Positions 36,048 to 47,773 are shown, numbered from the stretch's first letter. The stretch: 64,000 nt of DNA from Globodera rostochiensis (GCA_018350325.1 JAEVLN010000008.1:3491794-3555793), one strand, 5' to 3'. A program made the numbers and translations. Notes: generated by a model not told the origin, from the sequence alone.

Positions 36048-36863
36048 GAAAGACCCCCACTCCAGAGCCTTTGGAGGACACCAGAGCATATTTTATGGAC
36101 AGATATTTTCAAGTCATACATACTTTACTTAAATTAGTTTAATTTTAAATGCTTTACCCTGTCGAAGAAATTCATAAATTCTGTACAATTTTATTAAATA
36201 GCAATTTTTATAGCCTTAAATTAAAAAATCCTGTTAAGCATACTTAAGGGGAAAAATCATTGAATCATTGAATTAATTAGGTTTATTTGTCTAAGACATA
36301 ATAAAATATCTCACTTAAATGTTATATCATGCATTTCTCTCACAAATTTGGCAATTTTTTAATACTATTTTTGTACCAGAGCTGTCCGGTTTGGAGTCAA
36401 AAACTTCCTGACAGCCGGCCTCGAGGTCAGCTTGTTCGGTGAATTTTGCTTTGCCGTAGTAATTTTTTTAGTAGAATAAGGCCCTGGGGTATTATACTGC
36501 TCGAAAATCTGTCGATACTGGGCGTCCAGCTAGGGGTTGGCGGTTCCGAACCCGAACCGTAGGCGGGATTTTTCTGGTTCGGTTCCAAGATATTTCGATA
36601 CCAATTCAAATATTTTTAATCCAAACGTTGCCGAAATGTTTTTAAAATATATCCAATATTTTGTGAAATTTCCAAGCTATTTTGGCGCTAGGACTTTTCG
36701 ACAGTAAGCGGACTTTTTGTATGTGCCAAAATTTGCGGTTTCAAAATTATTTTCTTATCAGTTTCAGTGCATCTATGGTGAACTAAACAAATAAATAAAA
36801 ATTGTTTAAATTATTTCGTTGTAAAAAAAGTTTCCGAAAGCGCCTTTTGGCAGCACTGCTTAC
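36048..36863. other. X2 right flank, no gene
   Basis: Copy of 29549-30376 with few substitutions. Nothing coding seen. Confidence 0.4.
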
Positions 36864-37528
36864 TAGAGCTGTTCGAGACTTGAAATTTACCGAGAATCGA
36901 GACCGAGACCGAGAAATGACCCCGAGACTCGAGACCGAGAACGAGACCCAAAAAACCCGAGAAATTTCTCGACTCGGGAACCGAGAATCGAGAAATTTCA
37001 AATTTTTTTTTTCGAAATTCACTAAAAAAATATTGATTTTAAGCTCCAATTATCAAATAATTTTAGACTGGGGTGCCAACTGTCCTTGGTACTGATTTCG
37101 GCGTACTGTTATGTAGTGATTTCAGGATATTCGTAATTTTTGGACCATTTTTCTTTAGCTGCATTCATAAAATTTTGGTTGCAAATCTGTTAACAAATTG
37201 AGTAGAAAATTCAAAATTTTACCAACAAATCTTACCAGCCAATTTGCCACAAATTTTGAATTTCGTTTTTATTTCTGGAACGCTTTTTGCCCGATATCCA
37301 GTCCACCGGAACCGCCGGAGAAAAGAATTTAAAAAAAAAGTTCAATTTAGGAGAGTATTTTTTGGGGTTTCTAATGCATTTTTTATGACATTTTCAAAAA
37401 ATGCAAATTTTTTGCAAATTCTGCTAAATGGGGGGGGGGGGGGGGGGGGTCGGCGTGCCGATAGGCGCCGTCGAGAAAATTATGAATTTTTGACTCAATT
37501 TGTTATTAAAATGTTGCAATTTTTTTCA
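36864..37528. mobile_element. 5' part of hAT-type element, cut by LTR retrotransposon (X2)
   Basis: Starts TAGAGCTGTTCGAGA after CTGCTTAC as in X1, but stops at 37528, where the LTR element begins. Bases equivalent to X1 31060-31495 are missing altogether. Confidence 0.75.
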
Positions 37529-37998
37529 TGGGTCTATTTGCTGCAAACTAATGGATTGTGTCCGACCTGTGGATCACAACCAATTTCAAAATCCACTCGG
37601 CTCCCCGTCAAATTTCATTGCTTATACTCCCCGACACTTCCGATGCTTATAATCAAAACCGCCGTTGAAGCTTACCCAGAATTGCCGGGAGCGTCACGTA
37701 CAAACAAAAATAACGAAGCCGCTAATATTGTTCAAGCGCGACCCAATCTCTTCCCAATTAGCTTATTAATTTATTTAACGCCTTATTTAGATCGAAGACA
37801 CAAAAGGGACGGAGAGAAATCTTTCGGAGACCAAAATTAAGATAAGGATAGAATATCGATAGAATAAAATTAGAATAATGATAGCATAATAACACACTTT
37901 TTGAGAAGGAAATGAGGTCTGGGGATGAAAAGTCCGCCACAAAACGCCAACAAATTATTTAAAGGAACAAAATATTTAAAGGGTCAAAAGATATCACA
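37529..37998 (-). repeat. 3' LTR, 470 bp
   Basis: Plus-strand ends TGGGTCTATTTGCTGC and GATATCACA. Matches 46537-47875 with the nested element removed (for example GGGACGG against GGGACTG, and CACAAAACG against CACATAACG). Confidence 0.9.
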
Positions 37999-38010
37999 TT
38001 CCCCCCCTCT
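37999..38010 (-). promoter_or_regulatory. Polypurine tract
   Basis: AGAGGGGGGGAA on the minus strand, touching the 3' LTR; the expected primer site for plus-strand DNA synthesis. Confidence 0.75.
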
Positions 38011-38058
38011 GAAAAGCGGCGCCCCCGCCGTGACAAAGGCCCAGGAAGTTTCGGCACC

Positions 38059-39556
38059 TCAAGGTTGGGATCGTCTGGGCCTCCAAGCTTCAACGGCGAT
38101 CGCCGGACTCGTTTCGGTGATGAGGACGGAAGGGCCTTCCCCGAGCTGAGGGGTATGGCTGGAAACGTGGCGTTGCCGAGCCTTGAGACAGCTGCGCAGG
38201 GCGGTGACCTGTACCAGCCCTCGCCAAACCTCCCGATGGGCCAAATCCCCCTCTCCCTTCGCCACGAATCCCCGCAAAGTGCCGCGATTGGGAAGGGTCT
38301 CCTGGACCTCCTCCCCTCGCACCGTCGACCTCACCACTCTCGATTTGATCGCCCTTATGCCGAGCTCACGGTCCCCCGGGAAGTCCGCCACCATGGAAGT
38401 TATCCATGCCTTCAAAGCGCTGAGCCCTTTCTCTGTTATCCAACCGCTGTGCGTGACGTGTTCGGAGTTAAAGCTCTTTCCGTACCGCCAAATCTCGAGT
38501 ACGCTCCTCCCTTCCTCCGTGGTTGCCACCAGCTCAATTCCTTTTGATTTTCGGAAAGTGCCCTCATCCTCGCGCCAAATTCTTCCGACTCGCTCTTCTT
38601 ATCATTTATAAATGGTGGGAGGAGCCAAAACGTCTTCACATGCGGGAATCTCGCGCAAAGCTGGCGGAGTCTCTTCACTTTTTCCATCATTCCGTCAACC
38701 GTCTCGCCGGACAAAAGCGAGTCCTTCCCGACCATCACAATGAGCCATCGCACGGTTGAGGCCAACACAACTTCATCGATTTCTGATCACTTCCGCGATC
38801 GGTCCTTCCTGCACTCCAACAAACGCCGATTTGGCCCATAACTTCTTCAACTGGAGGGCGTTTGAGTCCCCCAAAAGCACTCGCGCCTCCGTCACAAAAT
38901 TCGGCCTTTTGAACACAATCATCGATCGGACCCTCTCGAGAATGAAGGGCACACTTTCGAAGACCTTTCTCATTCCTTCTCTTTCCGCTTCAGGCAGTGT
39001 GATCAGCGCCTCCGGAATTTCCATCGCAAATGGCCCAAATCCCGACTTCTTTACTTCCTCCCGTGCCACATGGCAATGATCAAGCCATTCTCTCAACGTG
39101 TCCTCAACGTCCCTTTCGGACGTAAAAGCTCCGCTTTTGACATCGTCTTCCCGAGCTCCACAGTAGGTAGCCATTTCCCATCCGGCGTCGGCGCTGAGGA
39201 TGAGCGAAATGAGCTTTTTTTCCCGCAGAAGCTGATATGACCGCGTCGGACTTGAACAGAAAGGTGGTCATCAGCGCTTTCAGCGGGTTGTCAATGGCCT
39301 TTATTCCAATTCCAGATCGGTCCAACACAGCGTCCAGATCGGCCACAACCAGCGGAGTGCAACTTTTGTGGTTTTCGCCGGAACACGTCACTTCCCATAA
39401 CGCTGAGTTCGGCGCGCTCCTCTTCTCTTCCATTCCGTCCTCGGTTCCCAAGCTCAACACGTCCGCCGCTTTTCCTTCCCTCTCCGTTTCCTGTTCTCCG
39501 TCCGCGTCCATTTGCTCGTCCTCCCCCCTATCTGAAAAAAGATCAATTGCCCTCAA
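38059..39556 (-). pseudogene. Accessory ORF after integrase, SGNH/GDSL-hydrolase-like, frameshifted
   Basis: Successive minus-strand frames read as one protein broken by about three frameshifts (near 39220, 38775 and 38540). Frame 1 (39556 on): acidic start, then TPLVVADLDAVLDRSGIG. Frame 2 (39174-38773): ends EARVLLGDSNALQLKKLW, with the GDSN block I signature. Frame 3 (38768-38540): RWLIVMVGKDSLLSGETVD (position of the GxND block; here GKDS) and TFWLLPPFIND. Frame 4 (to 38059): EHVTHSGWITEKGLSALKAW, resembling the C-terminal His block. Together these follow the SGNH hydrolase order. The position, 3' of integrase, is where env-like genes lie in some Gypsy elements. Hydrolase-like ORFs are known from some other retroelements; I am not aware of one in this position in nematode Gypsy elements. 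Function not established. Confidence 0.5.
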
Positions 39557-39612
39557 TTGTCCAACTTTCCCGCAATTAGTTCTTTCCGCCTCAATTTTGG
39601 ATCCTTTTTGTT

Positions 39613-41194
39613 CTAAATTTCCCCAACCATCCCACTGGATTCACGGTCAATCAGCGCCGCGGCACTTATCAAGCCGTTCAAAATATTTTTGTATGGGTTT
39701 TTTCCCTTTGGCATAGTACAAACATTCGTAATGCCCGGCGGTACTCTGACTAAGCGCTCTAACGGGACTGTAAGGGGTTCCGCATTTAGTGTGTCGGCCG
39801 GGACAACAATTCCTGCCGATTTGGTGATCTGTTTTACGACGAATGGGCCGAAATGGTTCCACAATATTTTGCGGTGCGGTGATAGGCATGGGCCCAGGGA
39901 ACAATGATCATGACCCTATCCCCGATTCCAAATTTTGCTGCGGTAACTTTCGGTTGAGCGTCATATCGCTCTTTCATCTTCCTTCTGGCGACCTCCGAAT
40001 TTTTCCGCGCCTCTTCAATCAGTTGGTGAAGGGATTCCCGGAACAACTGGATGTAAGTGTCCTGGTCGACCGTGTAGAGGGGTTTTTTAAAAGGGATATT
40101 TCTTTTTCGAGTGGGAAGTTTGCCGGTTTTCCGAACATTAAATAATGTGGGGAGAACCCCGTTGTTTCCGACGGCGTCGTGTTATACGCAAATACAATGT
40201 ACGGGAGGCGATCATCCCATTCCCAAGCCGAGGTTGTCGAACGCCGAAGCATTCCTATAATTGTCTGGTTGACTCTCTCGGTCACTCCGTTGGCCTGTGG
40301 ATCATATCCCGCGGTCGTCGACCTTTCAATTTTTAATGTGGACGCAATTTCCGTCAGCGTCTCATTAACGAACTCTTTCCCCTTATCACTGTGCAAGCGT
40401 TTCGGTGTACCCAATACCAAAATAAACTTTTTCACAAAATTTCTCGCGACTGTTTCAGCACTCTTATCCGGAATGGGGTTGGCGACTAAATATTTGGTGA
40501 AATGGTCGACCGCAACCAAAATGTAGTGATTCGACGAGTTTACTGGCCCAATGGAGAGGATATCAATGCAGACTAACTCCAACGGTTCGCTCGTCTTAAC
40601 CACATTCAACGGCGGCTCGTTCGCTCGTGGTTTCCTGGCATGCGCGCAAACCCTGCAACAAAATGCAGCGCGGATACAATCTCCGTACATGTTCGGCCAA
40701 AAATAGCCTTCCGCCAGTTGTTTGAAGATTTTTTTGCCACTTAAATGTCCGGCACAAGTTCCCGAATGTCTCTCCCGAATCATTTTCTCTCTGAACGGCC
40801 GTGGTACAAATAAGTGTGCCTTTCCGTCTTCCCCGTGCCGATAAAGCAGTCCCTCGATCAGCGCAAATTTGTGAAGTGAGGACATCAACTTCTGCTGTTC
40901 CTTAGGCTCTTTTGGCACTGTTTTGCTTTCCAGGAACTCATAAATGAATCCCAACTCGCCCTCTTTGGTTTTCAAAATCCATTCCTTTCTTTGCTCGCTC
41001 ACAATTTCTCCTTCCGAATCGGGTTCATCACCTTCCCTAATCTCTTCGATATGCGCTATTTCATTGGCCGGTGGGATGCTGCTCTCGTCCGACACTTCCT
41101 TACTTGCCAACGCTCCTGATCGAGACAACAGGTCGGCGATAATGTTCTTTTTCTCTGGTTGATATTCAACTTGGAGGATAAATCGTGAGTTCAT
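39613..41194 (-). pseudogene. RNase H C-terminus and integrase, copy 3 (frameshifted)
   Basis: Starts SRFILQVEYQPEKKNIIADL (RNase H end), then the HHCC zinc finger (RHSGTCAGHL ... CRVCAHA), the DDE core (VCIDILSIGP, RLHSDKGKEF, TERVNQTI) and the GPF module (WNHFGPFVVKQ). A one-base loss in a G run near 40080 and another indel near 39885 break the frame. This copy has the native C-terminus (ALIDRESSGMVGEI). Confidence 0.85.
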
Positions 41195-41196
41195 TG

Positions 41197-43092
41197 TTAA
41201 CAGCCATTTGTCGACCCGGCTATTTCCGGTTTCATTTTTGTTTTGAACATCGAAACGAGTGCCCGGTGGTCGGTAATTACTCGCGTTGGGACCATCGTGA
41301 TGAATTGGGCGTATTTCTTAGTACCGAATCGGATTGCAAGTGCCTCCAACTCAGTGGGGCAGTAACGCGATTCATGGCGATTACATTGCCTCGATGCAAA
41401 GTAAATTGGCCGGAGGTGTCCCACTTCATCGGGTTGGCATAAAATGGCCGCTATTCCGATTTTACTGGCGTCCGTTAGCATCACGAATTGGGATGGTGCC
41501 CTGCCCTGGGTTGCTAAAAAACTGTCCCGGATTTTGAGCTGGGATTTGAGCGCCACGGCACTTATCAAGCCGTTCAAAATATTTTTGTATGGGTTTTTTC
41601 CCTTTGGCATAGTACAAACATTCGTAATGCCCGGCGGTACTCTGACTAAGCGCTCTAACGGGACTGTAAGGGGTTCCGCATTTAGTTTGTCGGCCGGGAC
41701 AACAATTCCTGCCGATTTGGTGATCTGTTTTACGACGAATGGGCCGAAATGGTTCCACAATATTTTGCGGTGCGGTGATCGGGCATGGGCCCCGGGAACA
41801 ATGATCATGACCCTATCCCCGATTCCAAATTTTGCTGCGGTAACTTTCGGTTGAGCGTCATATCGCTCTTTCATCTTCCTTCTGGCGACCTCCGAATTTT
41901 TCCGCGCCTCTTCAATCAGTTGGTGAAGGGATTCCCGGAACAACTGGATGTAAGTGTCCTGGTCGACCGTGTAGAGGGGGTTTTTTAAAAGGGATATTTC
42001 TTTTTCGAGTGGGAAGTTTGCCGGTTTTCCGAACATTAAATAATGTGGGGAGAACCCCGTTGTTTCCGACGGCGTCGTGTTATACGCAAATACAATGTAC
42101 GGGAGGCGATCATCCCATTCCCAAGCCGAGGTTGTCGAACGCCGAAGCATTCCTATAATTGTCTGGTTGACTCTCTCGGTCACTCCGTTGGCCTGTGGAT
42201 CATATCCCGCGGTCGTCGACCTTTCAATTTTTAATGTGGACGCAATTTCCGTCAGCGTCTCATTAACGAACTCTTTCCCCTTATCACTGTGCAAGCGTTT
42301 CGGTGTACCCAATACCAAAATAAACTTTTTCACAAAATTTCTCGCGACTGTTTCAGCACTCTTATCCGGAATGGGGTTGGCGACTAAATATTTGGTGAAA
42401 TGGTCGACCGCAACCAAAATGTAGTGATTCGACGAGTTTGCTGGCCCAATGGAGAGGATATCAATGCAGACTAACTCCAACGGTTCGCTCGTCTTAACCA
42501 CATTCAACGGCGGCTCGTTCGCTCGTGGTTTCCTGGCATGCGCGCAAACCCTGCAACAAAATGCAGCGCGGATACAATCTCCGTACATGTTCGGCCAAAA
42601 ATAGCCTTCCGCCAGTTGTTTGAAGATTTTTTTGCCACTTAAATGTCCGGCACAAGTTCCCGAATGTCTCTCCCGAATCATTTTCTCTCTGAACGGCCGT
42701 GGTACAAATAAGTGTGCCTTTCCGTCTTCCCCGTGCCGATAAAGCAGTCACTCGATCAGCGCAAATTTGTGAAGTGAGGACATCAACTTCTGCTGTTCCT
42801 TAGGCTCTTTTGGCACTGTTTTGCTTTCCAGGAACTCATAAATGAATCCCAACTCGCCCTCTTTGGTTTTCAAAATCCATTCCTTTCTTTGCTCGCTCAC
42901 AATTTCTCCTCCCGAATCGGGTTCATCACCTTCCCTAATCTCTTCGATATGCGCTATTTCATTGGCCGGTGGGATGCTGCTCTCGTCCGACACTTCCTTA
43001 CTTGCCAACGCTCCTGATCGAGACAACAGGTCGGCGATAATGTTCTTTTTCCCTGGTTGATATTCAACTTGGAGGATAAATCGTGAGTTCAT
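41197..43092 (-). pseudogene. RNase H-integrase, copy 2 (nonsense codon)
   Basis: Identical in layout to copy 1 except that GGA becomes TGA near 42750 (LIEGLLYR becomes LIE-stop). This splits it into a 114-codon RNase H-side piece and a 494-codon integrase piece, which then continues through the junction into the RNase H part of the next unit (TDASKIGIAAIL, YCPTELEALAIRFGTKKYA, ITDHRALVSMF). Confidence 0.85.
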
Positions 43093-43094
43093 TG

Positions 43095-44990
43095 TTAACA
43101 GCCATTTGTCGACCCGGCTATTTCCGGTTTCATTTTTGTTTTGAACATCGAAACGAGTGCCCGGTGGTCGGTAATTACTCGCGTTGGGACCATCGTGATG
43201 AATTGGGCGTATTTCTTAGTACCGAATCGGATTGCAAGTGCCTCCAACTCAGTGGGGCAGTAACGCGATTCATGGCGATTACATTGCCTCGATGCAAAGT
43301 AAATTGGCCGGAGGTGTCCCACTTCATCGGGTTGGCATAAAATGGCCGCTATTCCGATTTTACTGGCGTCCGTTAGCATCACGAATTGGGATGGTGCCCT
43401 GCCCTGGGTTGCTAAAAAACTGTCCCGGATTTTGAGCTGGGATTTGAGCGCCACGGCACTTATCAAGCCGTTCAAAATATTTTTGTATGGGTTTTTTCCC
43501 TTTGGCATAGTACAAACATTCGTAATGCCCGGCGGTACTCTGACTAAGCGCTCTAACGGGACTGTAAGGGGTTCCGCATTTAGTTTGTCGGCCGGGACAA
43601 CAATTCCTGCCGATTTGGTGATCTGTTTTACGACGAATGGGCCGAAATGGTTCCACAATATTTTGCGGTGCGGTGATCGGGCATGGGCCCCGGGAACAAT
43701 GATCATGACCCTATCCCCGATTCCAAATTTTGCTGCGGTAACTTTCGGTTGAGCGTCATATCGCTCTTTCATCTTCCTTCTGGCGACCTCCGAATTTTTC
43801 CGCGCCTCTTCAATCAGTTGGTGAAGGGATTCCCGGAACAACTGGATGTAAGTGTCCTGGTCGACCGTGTAGAGGGGGTTTTTTAAAAGGGATATTTCTT
43901 TTTCGAGTGGGAAGTTTGCCGGTTTTCCGAACATTAAATAATGTGGGGAGAACCCCGTTGTTTCCGACGGCGTCGTGTTATACGCAAATACAATGTACGG
44001 GAGGCGATCATCCCATTCCCAAGCCGAGGTTGTCGAACGCCGAAGCATTCCTATAATTGTCTGGTTGACTCTCTCGGTCACTCCGTTGGCCTGTGGATCA
44101 TATCCCGCGGTCGTCGACCTTTCAATTTTTAATGTGGACGCAATTTCCGTCAGCGTCTCATTAACGAACTCTTTCCCCTTATCACTGTGCAAGCGTTTCG
44201 GTGTACCCAATACCAAAATAAACTTTTTCACAAAATTTCTCGCGACTGTTTCAGCACTCTTATCCGGAATGGGGTTGGCGACTAAATATTTGGTGAAATG
44301 GTCGACCGCAACCAAAATGTAGTGATTCGACGAGTTTGCTGGCCCAATGGAGAGGATATCAATGCAGACTAACTCCAACGGTTCGCTCGTCTTAACCACA
44401 TTCAACGGCGGCTCGTTCGCTCGTGGTTTCCTGGCATGCGCGCAAACCCTGCAACAAAATGCAGCGCGGATACAATCTCCGTACATGTTCGGCCAAAAAT
44501 AGCCTTCCGCCAGTTGTTTGAAGATTTTTTTGCCACTTAAATGTCCGGCACAAGTTCCCGAATGTCTCTCCCGAATCATTTTCTCTCTGAACGGCCGTGG
44601 TACAAATAAGTGTGCCTTTCCGTCTTCCCCGTGCCGATAAAGCAGTCCCTCGATCAGCGCAAATTTGTGAAGTGAGGACATCAACTTCTGCTGTTCCTTA
44701 GGCTCTTTTGGCACTGTTTTGCTTTCCAGGAACTCATAAATGAATCCCAACTCGCCCTCTTTGGTTTTCAAAATCCATTCCTTTCTTTGCTCGCTCACAA
44801 TTTCTCCTCCCGAATCGGGTTCATCACCTTCCCTAATCTCTTCGATATGCGCTATTTCATTGGCCGGTGGGATGCTGCTCTCGTCCGACACTTCCTTACT
44901 TGCCAACGCTCCTGATCGAGACAACAGGTCGGCGATAATGTTCTTTTTCCCTGGTTGATATTCAACTTGGAGGATAAATCGTGAGTTCAT
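43095..44990 (-). CDS. RNase H-integrase, copy 1 (open, 631 codons)
   Basis: The only uninterrupted copy: RNase H C-terminus, HHCC finger, DDE integrase core with Asp, Asp and Glu in place, GPF module, then RNase H motifs of the next unit. All three units share a one-base loss before RVDKWLLTMNSRF (after KMKPEIAG), which separates RNase H from integrase; it predates the triplication. Without RT it cannot act alone. Integrase could in principle act in trans. Confidence 0.85.
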   Translation of the reverse strand: MNSRFILQVEYQPGKKNIIADLLSRSGALASKEVSDESSIPPANEIAHIEEIREGDEPDSGGEIVSEQRKEWILKTKEGELGFIYEFLESKTVPKEPKEQQKLMSSLHKFALIEGLLYRHGEDGKAHLFVPRPFREKMIRERHSGTCAGHLSGKKIFKQLAEGYFWPNMYGDCIRAAFCCRVCAHARKPRANEPPLNVVKTSEPLELVCIDILSIGPANSSNHYILVAVDHFTKYLVANPIPDKSAETVARNFVKKFILVLGTPKRLHSDKGKEFVNETLTEIASTLKIERSTTAGYDPQANGVTERVNQTIIGMLRRSTTSAWEWDDRLPYIVFAYNTTPSETTGFSPHYLMFGKPANFPLEKEISLLKNPLYTVDQDTYIQLFRESLHQLIEEARKNSEVARRKMKERYDAQPKVTAAKFGIGDRVMIIVPGAHARSPHRKILWNHFGPFVVKQITKSAGIVVPADKLNAEPLTVPLERLVRVPPGITNVCTMPKGKNPYKNILNGLISAVALKSQLKIRDSFLATQGRAPSQFVMLTDASKIGIAAILCQPDEVGHLRPIYFASRQCNRHESRYCPTELEALAIRFGTKKYAQFITMVPTRVITDHRALVSMFKTKMKPEIAGSTNGC

Positions 44991-44992
44991 TG

Positions 44993-45346
44993 TTAACAGC
45001 CATTTGTCGACCCGGCTATTTCCGGTTTCATTTTTGTTTTGAACATCGAAACGAGTGCCCGGTGGTCGGTAATTACTCGCGTTGGGACCATCGTGATGAA
45101 TTGGGCGTATTTCTTAGTACCGAATCGGATTGCAAGTGCCTCCAACTCAGTGGGGCAGTAACGCGATTCATGGCGATTACATTGCCTCGATGCAAAGTAA
45201 ATTGGCCGGAGGTGTCCCACTTCATCGGGTTGGCATAAAATGGCCGCTATTCCGATTTTACTGGCGTCCGTTAGCATCACGAATTGGGATGGTGCCCTGC
45301 CCTGGGTTGCTAAAAAACTGTCCCGGATTTTGAGCTGGGATTTGAT
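44993..45346 (-). CDS. RNase H domain adjoining gag (5'-most copy)
   Basis: Reads FVMLTDASKIGIAAILCQPD, PIYFASRQCNRHESRYCPTE and VITDHRALVSMFKTKMK, typical of the Ty3/Gypsy RNase H. Its upstream edge at 45346 joins the glutamine-rich gag tail in a different frame, the scar of the PR-RT deletion. Confidence 0.8.
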   Translation of the reverse strand: MKSQLKIRDSFLATQGRAPSQFVMLTDASKIGIAAILCQPDEVGHLRPIYFASRQCNRHESRYCPTELEALAIRFGTKKYAQFITMVPTRVITDHRALVSMFKTKMKPEIAGSTNGC

Positions 45347-46362
45347 ATCCGTATGCTGGTATTGGAAAAATCGGATGCATGCCAAATTGTGCTTGCTGCT
45401 GTACCGGCGGTTGCCACCCGAATTGCTGTTGTCGCTGTACTGAAGCGTGAAAACCGAACTGCAGTTGCTGCTGACCAGGAGCGAGTTGCGGCTGCTGCTG
45501 GACCGGAGCTTGCAACCCGAATTGCGGCTGCTGCTGTACAGGAGCTTGAAAACCGAATTGTGGTTGCTGCTGCATCGGAGCTTGCAACCCGAATTGTGGT
45601 TGCTGCTGTATTGGAGCTTGCAACTCGAATTGCTGTTGCGATTGGGTCGATGCATGCGAGTGATTCGCTCTTGCTTGTTGGTGGTGAGTTACTCCTTCTC
45701 TCCCGGCTTCGTTTGAACTCCCCCCCTGCCCGAAATTACTCTGGTGAGCCTGATTAGTGTTAAAATTTTTTGGGTTTGAGTGTGATGCACCGGGTTAATG
45801 TTTGCGTTTTGATTCGCAAAATTCCCCTCTTGGACATTGCTAGGCATCCGCAAAAAACGCCCCCTTGCATCCCTCGGACGCGAGGCCCGCGGTGCTCCTT
45901 GGTTCCGCGCGTGCAAATTATACTGATTTCTTGACGCGCGAATAGGACTAATCGGTGTAGAAGTAATGAAATTTTCCTCATTTTGCAACCGGGCATTCTC
46001 GGCCCTTTCATTTTGCCGAATGTTGACTCTATCGCCCCTGTTTCCTGTCCTAATTTCCTCGCCGTTAAGCGTTCTATTTCCGAAACCTTGGTCCAACAGG
46101 CGGTGCTCGTCCTCCAAATTCAACTCGTTTGCCGCGTTCGGTTCCTCAATGTTGATCAGTCGTTCACGGAGCTGCTCCTCGTCCATAATTGAGCCTGAAG
46201 TATTTCCGTTCTGATCATTGCTCGGTTATTTCCTGCAAGAATATGAGGAAATGTCGGGTCTAATGCTATCTGGGGGTCCGGGTTGTTCTGCTGTTGATTA
46301 ACATTCGCTCTTTCCAAAGCTATTCTTCTGTTCGTCGGTCTTCGCGGACTGCGAATTATCAT
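45258..46362 (-). pseudogene. gag-like region with glutamine-rich tail
   Basis: 46186-45689 is open (MDEEQLRERLINIEEPNA, GNRTLNGEEIRTGNRGDR; ends GVQTKPGEKE). A partly overlapping frame at 46362-46156 may be its true start (IIRSPRRPTNRRIALERA). 45623-45258 encodes imperfect repeats of QAPVQQQPQFGL. The frames do not connect, so the gene is broken. No CCHC knuckle seen. Assigned to gag by position. Confidence 0.55.
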
Positions 46363-46913
46363 TTGTCGGGCTTTTTTTGCTTACTTTGTTGAATCACACT
46401 ACCACACTCTTTGTGGTGCAATCTCCGCCTGGGAGTATCGCTCGTGTTTATGCTGTGGTGAAAAGTCGATGAAGGGAGGTACGACAATCGCCCGACCTGT
46501 GGATCGATATCGAATAACTTCCCGTAGCCCGACCTGTGGGTCTATTTGCTGCAAACTAATGGATTGTGTCCGACCTGTGGATCACAACCAATTTCAAAAT
46601 CCACTCGGCTCCCCGTCAAATTTCATTGCTTATACTCCCCGACACTTCCGATGCTTATAATCAAAACCGCCGTTGAAGCTTACCCAGAATTGCCGGGAGC
46701 GCCACGTACAAACAAAAATAACGAAGCCGCTAATATTGTTCAAGCGCGACCCAATCTCTTCCCAATTAGCTTATTAATTTATTTAACGCCTTATTTAGAT
46801 CGAAGACACAAAAGGGACTGAGAGAAATCTTTCGGAGACCAAAATTAAGATAAGGATAGAATATTGATAGAATAAAATTAGAATAATGATAGCATAATAA
46901 CACACTTTTTGAG

Positions 46914-47773
46914 GGTGACCCGAGATTTCAACACTGGACATTTCAACATTGGACATTTCAACACTGATTTCAACACTGGACATTTCAACACTGGACATTT
47001 CAACACTGATTTTAAATTTTAAAAATAAATTGATAGTACCAAATTCAAAAATACCTAGTTATAATTAAATAAAGGCTTATTAATTAATCAGTCTTGCTGA
47101 GCTAAATGCTATGTGATAAGAAATTTGAGAAATTCGAAAATATTTAAATGGTCCTTGTTATTGTTGACATTGAAATGGTGAAATAAAAATAAGTGCACAA
47201 ACTACATTTGCTTACTGAACCAATGTTTGAGTAGCATGATGGGTCAGGGGTCAATTTGGTTCTGCTAACTGATAAGGTTGAGTTGCGATCATATGAATAT
47301 CGGAATCGCCTCACTCTCGTCCGATTATTCTCACTTTCCTTAAATTGGCATATTTTCCTAATAATATGCATCGCTGGAGTTCTCCCGAAGAGGGCCAATT
47401 AGATTCATCAAATAGTCCTTCCGATGAGAGTGTCATTGGGGGTCAAGAAGTGGTTCAATTCATCGAACAAAAATCAACCAAAGGTGGCACACTCTTGTCA
47501 CGAGACGGGTTTGAATACCGGTTTGAAAGAAACTCGGCAATAACCGATAATGTTGAATATTGGCGCTGCATTCGCGTAAGCATTACATAAATTGACTGAT
47601 TAATTAATAAGCCTTTATTTAATTATAACTAGGTATTTTTGAATTTGGCACTATCAATTTATTTTTAAAATTTAAAATCAGTGTTGAAATGTCCAGTGTT
47701 GAAATGTCCAGTGTTGAAATCAGTGTTGAAATGTCCAGTGTTGAAATGTCCTGTGTTGAAAGGTACAGGAGCC
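46914..47773. mobile_element. Mutator-like element, 860 bp, nested in the 5' LTR
   Basis: Flanked by the 9-bp direct repeat CTTTTTGAG (46905-46913, 47774-47782); the 3' LTR gives the empty site. Long inverted ends of about 185 bp contain repeated ATTTCAACACTGGAC and TAATTAATAAGCC-type sequence. The interior has a FLYWCH-like ORF. Fits the animal Mutator group that carries FLYWCH fingers. Confidence 0.85.
47345..47590 (+). pseudogene. FLYWCH-finger-like ORF fragment
   Basis: 81 codons. The middle reads KGGTLLSRDGFEYRFERN and VEYWRC, matching the GxxLxxxGFxYxF ... YWxC half of a FLYWCH zinc finger. It stops shortly after (RVSIT) before the later Cys/His ligands, so the finger is incomplete or continues in a lost exon. 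FLYWCH domains accompany Mutator transposases in animals; no transposase remains here. Confidence 0.6.

Larger units (their letters stand above)
39654..45345 (-). repeat. Tandem triplication of a 1898-bp RNase H-integrase segment
   Basis: Units 39654-41549, 41550-43447 and 43448-45345. Units 2 and 3 are offset by exactly 1898 bp and almost identical. At each junction the integrase tail (NGLISAVAL) runs directly into KSQLKIRDSF of the next RNase H. Confidence 0.95.

Noticed and set aside
40145..40526. Plus-strand ORFs opposite integrase, repeated at 42043 and 43941
   Set aside because: Antisense of the integrase core.
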